64,000 nt of DNA from Flavihumibacter fluminis (GCF_021491375.1 NZ_JAKEVY010000008.1:1-64000); one strand, 5' to 3'. Positions 1 through 8,034 are shown, counted from the stretch's first letter. The notes: generated from the letters alone by a model not told the origin. Made by a program: numbers and translations.

Positions 1-118
1 GCCAGCTTCCTTCAGATTCTACCTCGCGATAGACACCCTTGCTCTTGGCTAATGGTTGGCGATTACATACCCCCATAACGGACTTGCACCGTCGAGTCTG
101 ACGCCATGCATGGCGCAC
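1..118 (-). mobile_element. 5' end of a group II intron (class C type), continuing off the left edge
   Basis: Read on the minus strand, the segment starting at 118 opens with GTGCGCC, the conserved 5' splice-site start of bacterial group II introns. It continues with a GGTGCAAGTCC segment and ends with the domain I signature GCAAGGGTGTC ... AATCTGAAGGAAGC, in the same order as in known group IIC introns such as that of Oceanobacillus. The intron begins directly after the T6 tract of a terminator hairpin (124-155), the insertion habit known for class C introns. The reverse transcriptase/maturase, domains V-VI and 3' splice site would lie left of the window, so completeness and activity cannot be judged. 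Confidence 0.82.
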
Positions 119-155
119 AAAAAAGAGGCGGGAAACCGTGTAGGTACCCGCCTCT
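119..155 (-). terminator. Intrinsic terminator of the ArsR gene; intron insertion site
   Basis: A perfect 9-bp stem (124-132 with 147-155, arm AGAGGCGGG) with a 14-nt loop is followed on the minus strand by six T residues (119-124). It lies 20 bp past the stop of the ArsR gene and immediately precedes the first base of the group II intron. Confidence 0.85.
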
Positions 156-175
156 AAACAAAATTGAACGAGGGT

Positions 176-517
176 TTAGCTGATAATGTCCTCTACACAA
201 CGACTGATTTCTACAATGCGTGGTTCATTCAGCCGATAATAAATGAATTTACCATCGCGCTCAGTCTTCACAATGCCTGCTCTGCGCAAAATTGCAAGAT
301 GCTGAGAAGCAACAGATTGCTCCAGACGCAACCGTACATAAATTTCTGTAACGGTTAACTTGTCGTTTTCTTCCAACAACTTCATGATTTGCTGGCGCAA
401 TTTGTGATTCATTGCTCTGAGCGTGAGTGCTGCTTTTTTTACATGTAAGAAATCAACCTTCAATTCAGCGCCTTCCGCCTCATTAACCAATAGATAATTT
501 CCTGCTACTGTGTTCAT
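176..517 (-). CDS. ArsR-family helix-turn-helix transcriptional regulator
   Basis: This 113-residue protein has the winged-helix fold of the ArsR/SmtB family: a helix with NHKLRQQIMKLL near residue 37, the recognition helix around EQSVASQHLAILRRAG (residues 66-81), and the wing TERDGKFIYYRL. Such dimeric repressors respond to metals, redox or other signals. No cysteine cluster typical of the metal sensors is present; the only Cys is near the C terminus, so the signal is unknown. A promoter lies at 560-567 and a terminator at 119-155, so it appears monocistronic. It runs in the same direction as the downstream intron. Confidence 0.88.
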   Translation of the reverse strand: MNTVAGNYLLVNEAEGAELKVDFLHVKKAALTLRAMNHKLRQQIMKLLEENDKLTVTEIYVRLRLEQSVASQHLAILRRAGIVKTERDGKFIYYRLNEPRIVEISRCVEDIIS

Positions 518-559
518 GTCTCAGATGGGATTTAAATGTTTAGCCTTAACCTTAACAAG

Positions 560-567
560 CAAATTTA
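560..567 (-). promoter_or_regulatory. -7 box of the ArsR gene promoter
   Basis: On the minus strand this reads TAAATTTG, a perfect match to the Bacteroidota -7 consensus TAnnTTTG, 42 bp before the ATG at 517. No clear -33 TTTG is visible at the expected spacing, only an AT-rich stretch. Confidence 0.5.
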
Positions 568-589
568 CATAGCAATTAATTAAAATACA

Positions 590-1264
590 TCAGGATTTTG
601 CTTTTACAGGGTCATAAAAAGCTTTTACGTAAAATGGTTCCGAATAAGCAAGTTCAGCAAACTCCCCTCTATCGTACATTTCCTGTGCAATTCTCACAAA
701 ATCCATTGCCCCGGGCTGCCAGTCAGGGAAGTAAGCATTCGCCGATTTTAACAGGACTTTATATTTCGCGGCTCCGTTTCCTATGAAAAAAACAGGTTCC
801 ACGTTGATCCAGTTATTAAAACTGTCTGCCTCCAATACCAGGGCAGCAGGTGCCATCAACATATTTTTGGAGGAATCGTAAACAGCGGTAAATACTTCCA
901 TTCTTCGTGCATCGATCATTGGACAAACGATTCCTTTGCCGTTATGATGCAAATAAGAGGCAGCCATTACATATAAATTATCCAATAGGATCAAAGGAAC
1001 TTTCAAGGCATAACACAAACCTTTTGCACTCGCCATCCCAACCCGAAGGCCAGTGTAGGAGCCCGGACCAGCAACTACTGCAATCGCGTTCAACTCAGCA
1101 AATGAAATAACTGTATCCTTTAAAAGCTTTTCCAGAGCCGGTTGCAGCCAGCTCGCATGGTCTTTCTGAGAATGGTTTGAACTACTCTTTAGGAGCACTC
1201 CATCCCGGGAAATACAGAGCAGGGCGGTTTCTAGAGAAGTATCAATGGTTAACAAACAGCTCAT
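590..1264 (-). CDS. tsaB: tRNA threonylcarbamoyladenosine biosynthesis protein TsaB
   Basis: TsaB is the non-catalytic partner of TsaD that helps form the t6A modification at position 37 of ANN-decoding tRNAs in the cytoplasm. The 224-residue protein starts with the ASKHA-fold phosphate-1 strand (LTIDTSLETALLCI), has the family hallmark AGPGSYTGLRVGMASAKGL near residue 65 and the MIDARRMEVFTAVY segment near residue 118. The length is normal. Its start overlaps by 4 bp the stop of the upstream dehydrogenase-like gene, so the two are probably translationally coupled. Confidence 0.95.
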   Translation of the reverse strand: MSCLLTIDTSLETALLCISRDGVLLKSSSNHSQKDHASWLQPALEKLLKDTVISFAELNAIAVVAGPGSYTGLRVGMASAKGLCYALKVPLILLDNLYVMAASYLHHNGKGIVCPMIDARRMEVFTAVYDSSKNMLMAPAALVLEADSFNNWINVEPVFFIGNGAAKYKVLLKSANAYFPDWQPGAMDFVRIAQEMYDRGEFAELAYSEPFYVKAFYDPVKAKS

Positions 1265-1899
1265 GTAGGAAGTAATGATTGTTCCAGCAACCTGGAAGGT
1301 TTATAGGCAGGATTTTCACCAGCCAGTATGATTAATAGTTGCAACACATTCTTTTCTCCAATCAGGCTGGTCCACTCAAAAGGGCCCATAGGATAATTCG
1401 TTCCAAGTTTCATAGCGATATCGATCTCTTCCCTGGTGCTGATCCCTTCTTCTAACGTCATCCAGGCTTCATTCAGAATCATAGCAAGAATTCTCGGGCG
1501 AATCATGCCTGCTACATCAGGTACTTTCATCCATGTTTTACCACATGCTTTTAAGAAATAATCCAATTCTTTCGGAAGCATATCCTGGGTGAATGCCAAC
1601 TCCACCAATTCAGGATGTGTAAATCCGGGCCAGGCATTTATCCGGACAAATCCCGGAGGTAACTTACTGCAAGGCCAGTTGACAGCATTTACAGCGATTG
1701 GTTTTTTCAGTTTTGCCAGATTTTCCTTTCGTTGTTCAGAGCCATCAAAATCCAGGTCTATAAAAAGGTCAGCAGGAAATTCAAGAAATGACTCCAGCTT
1801 ATCCATCCAGACCAGTTCTACAGGCGCTTCACAGTTAGCCGGGAACAGATCCTGCCGATTGCTGTTCAGAATAGCTACTTTAATTGGAGGAATCCTCAT
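1261..1899 (-). CDS. 3-hydroxyacyl-CoA dehydrogenase-like protein with degenerate NAD domain
   Basis: The C-terminal half (about residues 95-212) matches the helical domain of 3-hydroxyacyl-CoA dehydrogenases, with VPDVAGMIRPRILAMILNEAW and the YPMGPFEWTSLIG segment. The N-terminal part is shorter than a full Rossmann domain and lacks the GxGxxG dinucleotide motif and the usual active-site His context. At 212-214 residues it is about 70 shorter than the active enzymes. I chose the ATG at 1899 because a TAnnTTTG match at 1903-1910 covers the alternative ATG at 1905. It overlaps tsaB by 4 bp. Probably not an active dehydrogenase; function unknown. Confidence 0.75.
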   Translation of the reverse strand: MRIPPIKVAILNSNRQDLFPANCEAPVELVWMDKLESFLEFPADLFIDLDFDGSEQRKENLAKLKKPIAVNAVNWPCSKLPPGFVRINAWPGFTHPELVELAFTQDMLPKELDYFLKACGKTWMKVPDVAGMIRPRILAMILNEAWMTLEEGISTREEIDIAMKLGTNYPMGPFEWTSLIGEKNVLQLLIILAGENPAYKPSRLLEQSLLPT

Positions 1900-1931
1900 A
1901 ATCAAAAGTACAAAGCATTTATTTTTACCGC

Positions 1932-2312
1932 ATGGAAAAAAAGATCATCAAAACAGAACAGGCACCAGCCCCCATTGGCCCATATAGCCAGGCCGTACAG
2001 CTGGGCAATTTCCTCTTTATTTCAGGACAAGTGCCAATCAATCCTGCAACCAATACCATTGAGGCAACCGATATCAGCGGAGAGGCTGAACAGGTAATGC
2101 AAAACCTGAAGGCTGTACTGGAAACAGCCGGTTATAATTTTGCAGATGTGGTCAAGACCACGATTTTCCTTACCGACATGGCCAATTTCCCAGCGGTGAA
2201 TGAAGTATATGGTAAGTACTTTGACGGTAATTACCCTGCACGTGAAACGGTTGCAGTTAAAGGATTGCCCCGAAATGTGAACGTGGAAATCAGTATGATT
2301 GCCTCAAAATAG
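1932..2312 (+). CDS. ridA: RidA family reactive enamine/imine deaminase
   Basis: RidA hydrolyses reactive 2-aminoacrylate and related enamines made by PLP enzymes such as threonine/serine dehydratase, protecting other PLP enzymes. The 126-residue length is standard. Visible family marks are APAPIGPYSQAV (residues 11-22), SGQVPINP, and YPARETVAVKGLP with the carboxylate-binding Arg at residue 104 and a Glu near residue 119 in VEISMIA. It is transcribed divergently from the dehydrogenase-like gene and converges 8 bp before the end of kbl, another PLP enzyme. Confidence 0.96.
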   Translation: MEKKIIKTEQAPAPIGPYSQAVQLGNFLFISGQVPINPATNTIEATDISGEAEQVMQNLKAVLETAGYNFADVVKTTIFLTDMANFPAVNEVYGKYFDGNYPARETVAVKGLPRNVNVEISMIASK

Positions 2313-2320
2313 CCGATCGC

Positions 2321-3511
2321 TTATTTTGACAATACACCCAATTCCCGGCCCACTTTGGTAAATGCTGCAATGGCTTTATCGAGGTGCTCCCGGGTATGGG
2401 CGGCACTCAGCTGAACACGAATTCTAGCCTGCCCCTTTGGAACCACCGGAAAGAAAAATCCGATCACATAAATACCTTCTTCAAGTAAACGTGCTGCAAA
2501 TTGCTGTGCAACTACTGCGTCGTACAACATGATTGGAACAATCGGATGATCGCCGGGTTTGATATCAAATCCTGCTTCCGTCATTTGTTTTCTGAAATAA
2601 CTGGTGTTGGATTCCAGACGGTCACGCAGTTCCGTTGTTTCACTCAACATATCCAGCACCGCAATGGAAGCCCCTACGATGGACGGAGCCAGGGTGTTAC
2701 TAAAGAGGTATGGCCGACTTCTTTGTCGCAACATTTCAATTACTTCTTTTCTTCCACTCGTAAATCCTCCTGATGCTCCGCCAAGGGCTTTACCCAGGGT
2801 GCCCGTAATAATATCTACCCTTCCCATTACACCGCGGTATTCATGGGTACCACGACCAGTTTTTCCCAGAAAACCGGATGAGTGACACTCATCAATCATC
2901 ACAATAGCGTCGTATTGATCTGCCAGATCGCAGATTTTATCCAGTTGGGCAATGGTACCATCCATACTAAAGGAGCCATCCGTAACAATAATACGGCTTC
3001 TTGCCCCGGAGGCAGCCTGAAGCTGCAGTTCCAAATCCGCCATATCGTTGTGTTTGTAGCGGAACCGTTGTGCTTTGCATAGGCGAATGCCATCAATTAT
3101 GGAAGCATGATTCAGTTCATCAGAAATAATGGCATCTTCCTGACCAAATAAGGGTTCAAAGACACCTCCGTTGGCATCAAAAGCAGCCGCATATAAAATG
3201 GTATCTTCCGTACCAAGGAATTCGGCAATTTTTCTCTCCAGTGTTTTATGTATATCCTGGGTTCCGCAAATAAAACGGACACTACTCATGCCATATCCAT
3301 GAGAATCAATGGCTTCATGGGCTGCCTGGATCACTTTGGGATGTGAGGATAATCCAAGGTAATTATTTGCACAAAAGTTCAGTACTTTTTTCCCATTAAC
3401 CAGTATCTCTGGTCCCTGCTCACTGGTAATAACCCTTTCCTTTTTAAATAAACCTACCTCTTCGATGGATTGCAGTTCCTCTTTTATTCGCTGTACAAAT
3501 TTCTCGTTCAT
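2321..3511 (-). CDS. kbl: Glycine C-acetyltransferase (2-amino-3-ketobutyrate CoA ligase)
   Basis: This PLP enzyme of the alpha-oxoamine synthase family cleaves 2-amino-3-ketobutyrate with CoA to glycine and acetyl-CoA, the second step of threonine breakdown. The 396 residues show [14 protein letters not shown] (44-58), the cofactor-contacting [10 protein letters not shown] near 207-216 and the Schiff-base Lys241 in GTLGKALGG. The length equals that of E. coli Kbl. Threonine dehydrogenase (tdh) is not next to it. Alternatives in the family (BioF, serine palmitoyltransferase) are less likely given the [11 protein letters not shown] and ANGGVFEPL segments. Confidence 0.92.
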   Translation of the reverse strand: MNEKFVQRIKEELQSIEEVGLFKKERVITSEQGPEILVNGKKVLNFCANNYLGLSSHPKVIQAAHEAIDSHGYGMSSVRFICGTQDIHKTLERKIAEFLGTEDTILYAAAFDANGGVFEPLFGQEDAIISDELNHASIIDGIRLCKAQRFRYKHNDMADLELQLQAASGARSRIIVTDGSFSMDGTIAQLDKICDLADQYDAIVMIDECHSSGFLGKTGRGTHEYRGVMGRVDIITGTLGKALGGASGGFTSGRKEVIEMLRQRSRPYLFSNTLAPSIVGASIAVLDMLSETTELRDRLESNTSYFRKQMTEAGFDIKPGDHPIVPIMLYDAVVAQQFAARLLEEGIYVIGFFFPVVPKGQARIRVQLSAAHTREHLDKAIAAFTKVGRELGVLSK

Positions 3512-3667
3512 ATTACCGATTTAGGGTGTAAAAATAAGGAAGATTGCATGGCTAACGACTGTTCGTGAAATCGATTGAGTTGGCTGAAGTTGATCTTTTT
3601 TTAACTTTTTAGACTCGAAGATGTAACATCCCCTATCTATCTTGCGTCTAATTCGAAAACCGAAGCA

Positions 3668-3904
3668 ATGAAACGCCCGATTTCCAAAACCAACCTTATT
3701 CTTAGCTGTGCAGCACTCCTTACGGGCCTCATTCTAACAACTTATCTGTTGACTTTTTCAGGATTCTCCTTCCGGTCTGCAAGCACCAATGCAGCAGCTA
3801 CCTGTACTGAAATTGCGGAGGATGCCGCTCCTTCTCCTTTACCAGTAAGCAGTTCCATTATTTTTGAAGCAGTAACCGGCCACCTTCTTTCTACCGGATT
3901 CTAA
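3668..3904 (+). CDS. Hypothetical small membrane or exported protein
   Basis: A 78-residue open frame starts with a basic N terminus (MKRPISKTN) and one strong hydrophobic segment (about residues 10-32), then a short Ser/Ala-rich and acidic tail. It may be a single-pass membrane or exported peptide. An upstream match to the -7 box (TATCTTGC near 3640) supports expression. I recognise no family. It sits alone between kbl and the ECF sigma gene. Confidence 0.45.
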   Translation: MKRPISKTNLILSCAALLTGLILTTYLLTFSGFSFRSASTNAAATCTEIAEDAAPSPLPVSSSIIFEAVTGHLLSTGF

Positions 3905-3957
3905 ACCGCCTATCTTTCATCTTTACTGTCTTATATAGTTTTTTACTATATAATTAT

Positions 3958-4050
3958 CTTCCGTTTCCCCCTCTTCCATTCCTCCCTCTTCCATTCTCCT
4001 TTGTCTCCGGTCTCCTCTGTCTCCAGTCTCCTCTGTCTCCAGTCTCCTCT
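3958..4050. repeat. Pyrimidine-rich repeat block A, with 3 x 16-bp tandem array
   Basis: The plus strand is almost purely C/T. Within it, 3967-3999 shares 30 of 33 bases with 25019-25051, and 4003-4050 is a tandem array of three 16-bp units (GTCTCCRGTCTCCTCT), the second and third identical. The 13-mer CTCCTTTGTCTCC also occurs in the block near 52460. It occupies most of the 244-bp gap before the ECF sigma gene. Confidence 0.85.
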
Positions 4051-4067
4051 GTATCATCTTCCACACC

Positions 4068-4110
4068 TTTTTTCTATTTCCCTGTAACTTTATCCTCTTG
4101 CTATCCGTAT
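4068..4110 (+). promoter_or_regulatory. Probable promoter of the ECF sigma operon
   Basis: A T-rich stretch (4068-4079) is followed by CCTGTAACTTTAT (4081-4093) and then a short CTATCCGTAT segment. TAACTTTA fits the -7 consensus with one mismatch. From memory, this T-tract plus CTGTMACTTT arrangement is common ahead of ECF sigma genes of Bacteroidota; that part is recollection, not shown here. Confidence 0.4.
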
Positions 4111-4148
4111 AACATACAGAACCACCTGAAAATTCAACAAAACTGTTT

Positions 4149-4634
4149 ATGACAGAGAGGGAATACAATGAATGTGTGAGGACCCATGCGGATAATGTAT
4201 ACCGCTTCATTCTCAAAAACCTTCGGCACGAAGACGACGCGCAGGATATTGTGCAGTCTGCATTTGAGAAAATGTGGCTACACCGGGAAACGATCGATTA
4301 TGAAAAGAGCAAAAGTTATCTGTTTACTGTGGCCTATAACCAGATGATAGACCATATCCGGAAAACCAGCAGGGTGCAATTGAAGGAAGAGTTTTCAGAA
4401 CAAACCCGGATTACTGACCGGCCAGCCAGTAATCTCCGCAAAGTACTTGAAGACGCATTGGCCCGCCTTAGTGAGACTCAACGCAGCCTGGTGCTGTTGA
4501 AGGATTACGAGGGTTATTCCTACGAAGAAATCGGACGGATTACATCCCTGAGTGAGAGCCAGGTTAAAGTGTACCTGCACCGGGCCAGGATTCAATTGAA
4601 AAATTACCTGGTAAGTCCGGAAAACGTACTCTAA
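4149..4634 (+). CDS. RNA polymerase ECF-type sigma-70 factor
   Basis: The 161-residue protein has the two ECF domains only. Region 2 (about residues 8-75) includes EDDAQDIVQSAFEKMWLHR and the promoter-melting segment SYLFTVAYNQMIDHIRK. Region 4 (about 102-155) contains LSETQRSLVLLKDYEGYSYEEIGRITSLS as the -35 recognition helix-turn-helix, ending with SQVKVYLHRARIQLK. It is followed after 23 bp by a membrane protein with anti-sigma layout and then an outer-membrane barrel gene, so the trio is probably one envelope-stress operon. The regulon is unknown. Confidence 0.94.
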   Translation: MTEREYNECVRTHADNVYRFILKNLRHEDDAQDIVQSAFEKMWLHRETIDYEKSKSYLFTVAYNQMIDHIRKTSRVQLKEEFSEQTRITDRPASNLRKVLEDALARLSETQRSLVLLKDYEGYSYEEIGRITSLSESQVKVYLHRARIQLKNYLVSPENVL

Positions 4635-4657
4635 CCGTTCACCCAAATTTTGAAACC

Positions 4658-5761
4658 ATGAACATTAACAGAAATAATTACGAGGTTTTTTTCCTGCTGT
4701 ATATTGACCGCGAGTTGAACGCGGAGGAGATGCTGGCAGTGGAAAACTTTCTCGAAGAAAACCCGGATCTCCAAGTGGAAATGGATATGCTGTCAAACAC
4801 TATTCTTCCGGAAGATCAGGCAGCTGCTGTTTTTCCCGAAAAATCGAAATTGTATCGCACAGCAGATACAAGCAGCACGGTTTCCATTCTGAACTATGAA
4901 TCCTATTTCGTTCAATATGCCGATGATGAATTAAATAATGAAGAAAAAGCGGCTACTGAAAAATTTGTTTATGATAACCCTGAGTTTCAGGCTGAATTTG
5001 AATTAATTCAGCAGGCAAAACTGGTACCAGATAACACAGTAGTTTTTCCAGGAAAAGAAAAATTGTACCGTGGAAATTCAACCACTGTACGGCCCATGTT
5101 CCCGGTTTGGACCCGTTATGCAGCCGCTGCGATGGTACTTTTAATGGCCGGTTTGTTTTGGTTGGGACGCCAGGCTGAAACATCTAATATAAATATTAGT
5201 CAACAGGGAAGTATCGCAACGAATCAATCTCAAGCAAAAATACAACCTGCTGAAATTGTCGAATCCATAACAACACCAGGTGAACTTCCATCTGAGCAAG
5301 CAACATTGACAGCAAGTTCAAAGCCAACAGCTGCATCAGAAAAAACCTTGAGCAATGATGAATCTACCATACAGCTGGCAGTTATAAGTCAACCTCAGAA
5401 GATACAGGAAGTAAAGCTGCAAGCAAGTGTGCCGGGCCAAACCACCAATACAAAACTTCCGGTTGGTACTTCAATTGCAGCAAAAGTTGACGAACCGGCT
5501 GAAGGTTCTTTGGCGATAAACAGTTTAACTACCACTGAGAATTCCGTTATCCCTGTTCAGATTGATGATGAACCAGTGATAGTTGTAGCTGTCAATGATA
5601 ATTCGAGAGATGACGATACATTCTCCCCGGGAAAAGAAATAATACGAAAAACACCCTTGCGTGGACTACTTCGCAAAGCCGGCCGCATCGTAGGAAAAAC
5701 CAACCCATTCTCTGAAGATCGGGCAAAAGGCGGCGTATTCACCGCTTCCAATGAACAATAA
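4658..5761 (+). CDS. Putative anti-sigma factor with duplicated N-terminal domain, single-pass membrane protein
   Basis: Two copies of a 60-residue helical unit are visible: residues 7-67 (NYEVFFLLYIDRELNAEE ... FPEKSKLYR) and 79-138 (NYESYFVQYADDELNNEE ... FPGKEKLYR). One transmembrane helix follows at about 153-170. The rest is a Ser/Thr/Gln-rich periplasmic region ending in a basic segment. The layout of cytoplasmic domain, one membrane span and periplasmic tail next to an ECF sigma gene fits an anti-sigma factor. No His/Cys zinc motif is present, unlike zf-HC2 anti-sigma factors. The role is inferred from context. Confidence 0.75.
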   Translation: MNINRNNYEVFFLLYIDRELNAEEMLAVENFLEENPDLQVEMDMLSNTILPEDQAAAVFPEKSKLYRTADTSSTVSILNYESYFVQYADDELNNEEKAATEKFVYDNPEFQAEFELIQQAKLVPDNTVVFPGKEKLYRGNSTTVRPMFPVWTRYAAAAMVLLMAGLFWLGRQAETSNINISQQGSIATNQSQAKIQPAEIVESITTPGELPSEQATLTASSKPTAASEKTLSNDESTIQLAVISQPQKIQEVKLQASVPGQTTNTKLPVGTSIAAKVDEPAEGSLAINSLTTTENSVIPVQIDDEPVIVVAVNDNSRDDDTFSPGKEIIRKTPLRGLLRKAGRIVGKTNPFSEDRAKGGVFTASNEQ

Positions 5762-5781
5762 AAAAACGAAAAATCATATCT

Positions 5782-6618
5782 ATGTTTAAGAAGATCGGCC
5801 TGATGGCCCTGGCAACCTGTGCCCTTTTAAGTACGCAGGCACAAACCGATACCACCCAATCACCCGTAAAGGAAAGTGATACCATGCGAATCGGAAATAT
5901 CATCATCCTGAAAAACGGACAGCCGTCCAATCAATCCCAGGAAGTTCAGGATTATTTCAAACACAGAAAGTATAACAAGTCCAACCATGTAACCCATTGG
6001 TTTGCCTTTGATCTTGGCTTCAACAATTTTGTTGATAACACAGATTACAGTAGTCCGGAAGCTCAGGCATTTGCTCCGGGAGCAACCGACGACTGGTTCA
6101 ACCTCCGGAATTCAAAATCGGTCAATGTCAACATCTGGTTTGTACAGGGTCGGCTAAATATGATCAAACATGTGATCAATCTCCGGTATGGAGCCGGACT
6201 TGAGTTCTACAATTTCCGGTTCGAGGAAGATATCCGGTTCAGGAAGAATCCGCCGTCTGTTTATCTCGATGATCAGATCAATTACAACAAGAATAAACTG
6301 GCATTGAATTATATCACCGTTCCGGTTATGCTGAATATTAACTTCACGCCTGGTAAATCTCTGGAAAGATCCTTTGGAATCAGTGCAGGTGTAAGTGGGA
6401 GTTATCTCTATGGATCCCGTCAAAAATATCGCAGTGCAGAAACCGGAAAAGAGAAATTAAAAGGCAATCTTGGATTGAATGATTTCAAACTGGCTTATGT
6501 AGGTGAAATTCATCTTGGCCCAGTTCAGGTTTATGGTTCTTACGCCACAGAGTCCATGTTTAAAAAGGGGCTGGACTTCACGCCCTATACCGTTGGACTT
6601 AGGCTAAGCGCATTCTAA
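5782..6618 (+). CDS. Outer membrane beta-barrel protein of the sigma/anti-sigma operon
   Basis: The 278-residue protein begins with a signal peptide (MFKKIGLMALATCALLSTQAQ, cleavage after about residue 20). After a 60-residue linker comes alternating amphipathic beta-strand sequence (HWFAFDLGFNNF, INLRYGAGLEFYNFRF, YITVPVMLNINF, FGISAGVSGSYLYGS) ending with YTVGLRLSAF, an aromatic C terminus as in BAM substrates. It resembles the PorT-like/outer membrane barrel families. It lies 20 bp after the putative anti-sigma gene and is closed by a terminator at 6634-6668. It may be the target or a sensor of the operon; this is inference. Confidence 0.8.
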   Translation: MFKKIGLMALATCALLSTQAQTDTTQSPVKESDTMRIGNIIILKNGQPSNQSQEVQDYFKHRKYNKSNHVTHWFAFDLGFNNFVDNTDYSSPEAQAFAPGATDDWFNLRNSKSVNVNIWFVQGRLNMIKHVINLRYGAGLEFYNFRFEEDIRFRKNPPSVYLDDQINYNKNKLALNYITVPVMLNINFTPGKSLERSFGISAGVSGSYLYGSRQKYRSAETGKEKLKGNLGLNDFKLAYVGEIHLGPVQVYGSYATESMFKKGLDFTPYTVGLRLSAF

Positions 6619-6633
6619 TATGATCTACTTATT

Positions 6634-6668
6634 AAAAAAGCAGCTCCGGGAATCGGGGCTGCTTTTTT
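6634..6668. terminator. Intrinsic terminator after the ECF operon
   Basis: A perfect 11-bp stem (6634-6644 with 6658-6668; AAAAAAGCAGC / GCTGCTTTTTT) has a 13-nt loop, and its right arm ends in six T. It closes the barrel gene. Confidence 0.85.
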
Positions 6669-6701
6669 ATTGTATATTTAAGTAAATCAAAGTAAGGACT
6701 T

Positions 6702-7109
6702 ATGCCATACAATGTAATTGACATCGAAGGTATCGGAAGTACATATGCCGCAAAACTGGAAGTTCATGGAATCAAAACAACCTCTGACTTATTACAAAAA
6801 GCCGGAACCAAGGCAGGACGGGAAGTACTGGCTGCCGGATCCAAACTTCCGGAATCACTCATTCTGACCTGGGTGAATCATGCCGATCTGATGCGAATTA
6901 ATGGAATCGCAGGGCAAACCGCCGAATTACTGGAAGCAGCAGGAGTAGATACGGTAAAAGAACTGGCAACCCGTAATGCTGCCAATCTTCATACAAAACT
7001 GCAGGAAGTAAATAATCAGTTTGGATTATCCGGAAGGGTACCCTCCATGGAAATGCTGGCAGACATGATTGAAGCTGCCAAAAACCTGGAACCGAAGGTT
7101 TTCCACTAA
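6702..7109 (+). CDS. Helix-hairpin-helix protein, DUF4332 type
   Basis: The 135-residue protein contains two helix-hairpin-helix-like units: IEGIGSTYAAKLEVHGIKTTSDLL (residues 8-31) and the matching INGIAGQTAELLEAAGVDTVKELA (about 67-90). This arrangement is that of DUF4332 proteins, whose hairpins resemble those of DNA-binding and polymerase proteins. There is no signal peptide, so it should be cytoplasmic. It starts a run of same-strand small genes (BON lipoprotein, LysM protein). Function is not established. Confidence 0.82.
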   Translation: MPYNVIDIEGIGSTYAAKLEVHGIKTTSDLLQKAGTKAGREVLAAGSKLPESLILTWVNHADLMRINGIAGQTAELLEAAGVDTVKELATRNAANLHTKLQEVNNQFGLSGRVPSMEMLADMIEAAKNLEPKVFH

Positions 7110-7154
7110 ACAGTGGTTCAAAGCTGTCTTTTTTACCATTAAACCAGAATACAA

Positions 7155-7634
7155 ATGAAAAGTATCAGCAGATCACTATGGGTATTGTTCCTGATGGGAG
7201 CATTGACCTTCACCGGCTGTAAACCCAAAGATGCAGACATCGAAAAAAATGTTACAACTGCACTTGGAGCCTATCCAGGTGTGCAGGTTACAGTTACTGA
7301 TGGCGTTGCGACTCTTTCCGGTGAGGTAGCAGACGAAGCAACCCGATCAGCAGCGGAAACAGCTGCCAAAGGAGTCAAAGGTGTAAAATCCGTGAACAGC
7401 AAGCTAACAGTTACACCTCCGCCTGCCCCGGTTGTAATCAATCCGGATACAACTCTCCAGGAAACGGCCAATTCGGCAATCACAGCCTTGAACCTTTCTA
7501 AAGTGCAGGCAGCGGTTCAGGATGGAGTAATTACACTAACAGGAGAAATCAAAAAATCTGAATTACAGGGATTAATGATGAAAATCAATGAGTTAAAACC
7601 CAAAAAAATTGAAAACAAATTAACCATCAAATAA
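7155..7634 (+). CDS. Lipoprotein with two BON domains
   Basis: A signal peptide with lipobox LTFTGC puts the lipidated Cys at residue 22. Two BON domains follow, about residues 26-86 ([20 protein letters not shown] ... [13 protein letters not shown]) and 99-159 ([18 protein letters not shown]), joined by a Pro-rich linker. BON domains bind phospholipid or peptidoglycan-associated surfaces in OsmY and related stress proteins. The protein is likely anchored in the inner or outer membrane facing the periplasm. The next gene begins 10 bp downstream and is probably co-transcribed. Confidence 0.9.
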   Translation: MKSISRSLWVLFLMGALTFTGCKPKDADIEKNVTTALGAYPGVQVTVTDGVATLSGEVADEATRSAAETAAKGVKGVKSVNSKLTVTPPPAPVVINPDTTLQETANSAITALNLSKVQAAVQDGVITLTGEIKKSELQGLMMKINELKPKKIENKLTIK

Positions 7635-7644
7635 AACTGCAGCT

Positions 7645-8022
7645 ATGGCACTTCAGGATAATAAATACAAAAGCCTGGTTGACCTGGCAACTTCGCAAGG
7701 TGTAGCCAACTTACAAGTTAGAGAACAGGATGGTGTTTTGTATATCGACGGGATCGCCCCCAGTACTTCGGTAAAAGATGCCATCTGGGATCATTATGAA
7801 ACTTTGAACCCCGAATTCAGGGATGCTGACCTGATCATGAATCTCAGTCTGGCCGAAGGGGCAGAAGAGATTTATACCGTTAAATCCGGAGATAACCTCA
7901 GTAAAATTGCTAAGAAGTATCCCGGATTAAGCTGGAAGGATATCTATGAAGCCAATACTGACCTGATCAAAAACCCGGATCTTATCCACCCTGGATGGCA
8001 ATTAAAAATACCACGTAAATAA
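7645..8022 (+). CDS. BON-like plus LysM domain protein
   Basis: The 125-residue protein has a BON-like N-terminal half ([21 protein letters not shown], residues 20-40) and a C-terminal LysM domain (about 75-124: [30 protein letters not shown] ... PGWQLKIP). The arrangement is that of YgaU/Kbp, a potassium-binding BON-LysM protein of E. coli. There is no signal peptide, as in Kbp, so a cytoplasmic place is possible. It is translated just after the BON lipoprotein gene and closed by a terminator at 8035-8064. Confidence 0.88.
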   Translation: MALQDNKYKSLVDLATSQGVANLQVREQDGVLYIDGIAPSTSVKDAIWDHYETLNPEFRDADLIMNLSLAEGAEEIYTVKSGDNLSKIAKKYPGLSWKDIYEANTDLIKNPDLIHPGWQLKIPRK

Positions 8023-8034
8023 TTGATTGTAAAG

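Noticed and set aside
1-120. tRNA or tmRNA at the left edge
   Set aside because: The conserved pieces fit a group II intron 5' end; no cloverleaf or TpsiC arm is present.
3923-4216. Minus-strand open frame with Glu/Arg/Gly-rich product
   Set aside because: It is the translation of the pyrimidine-rich repeat on the opposite strand, low complexity, and overlaps the ECF sigma start.
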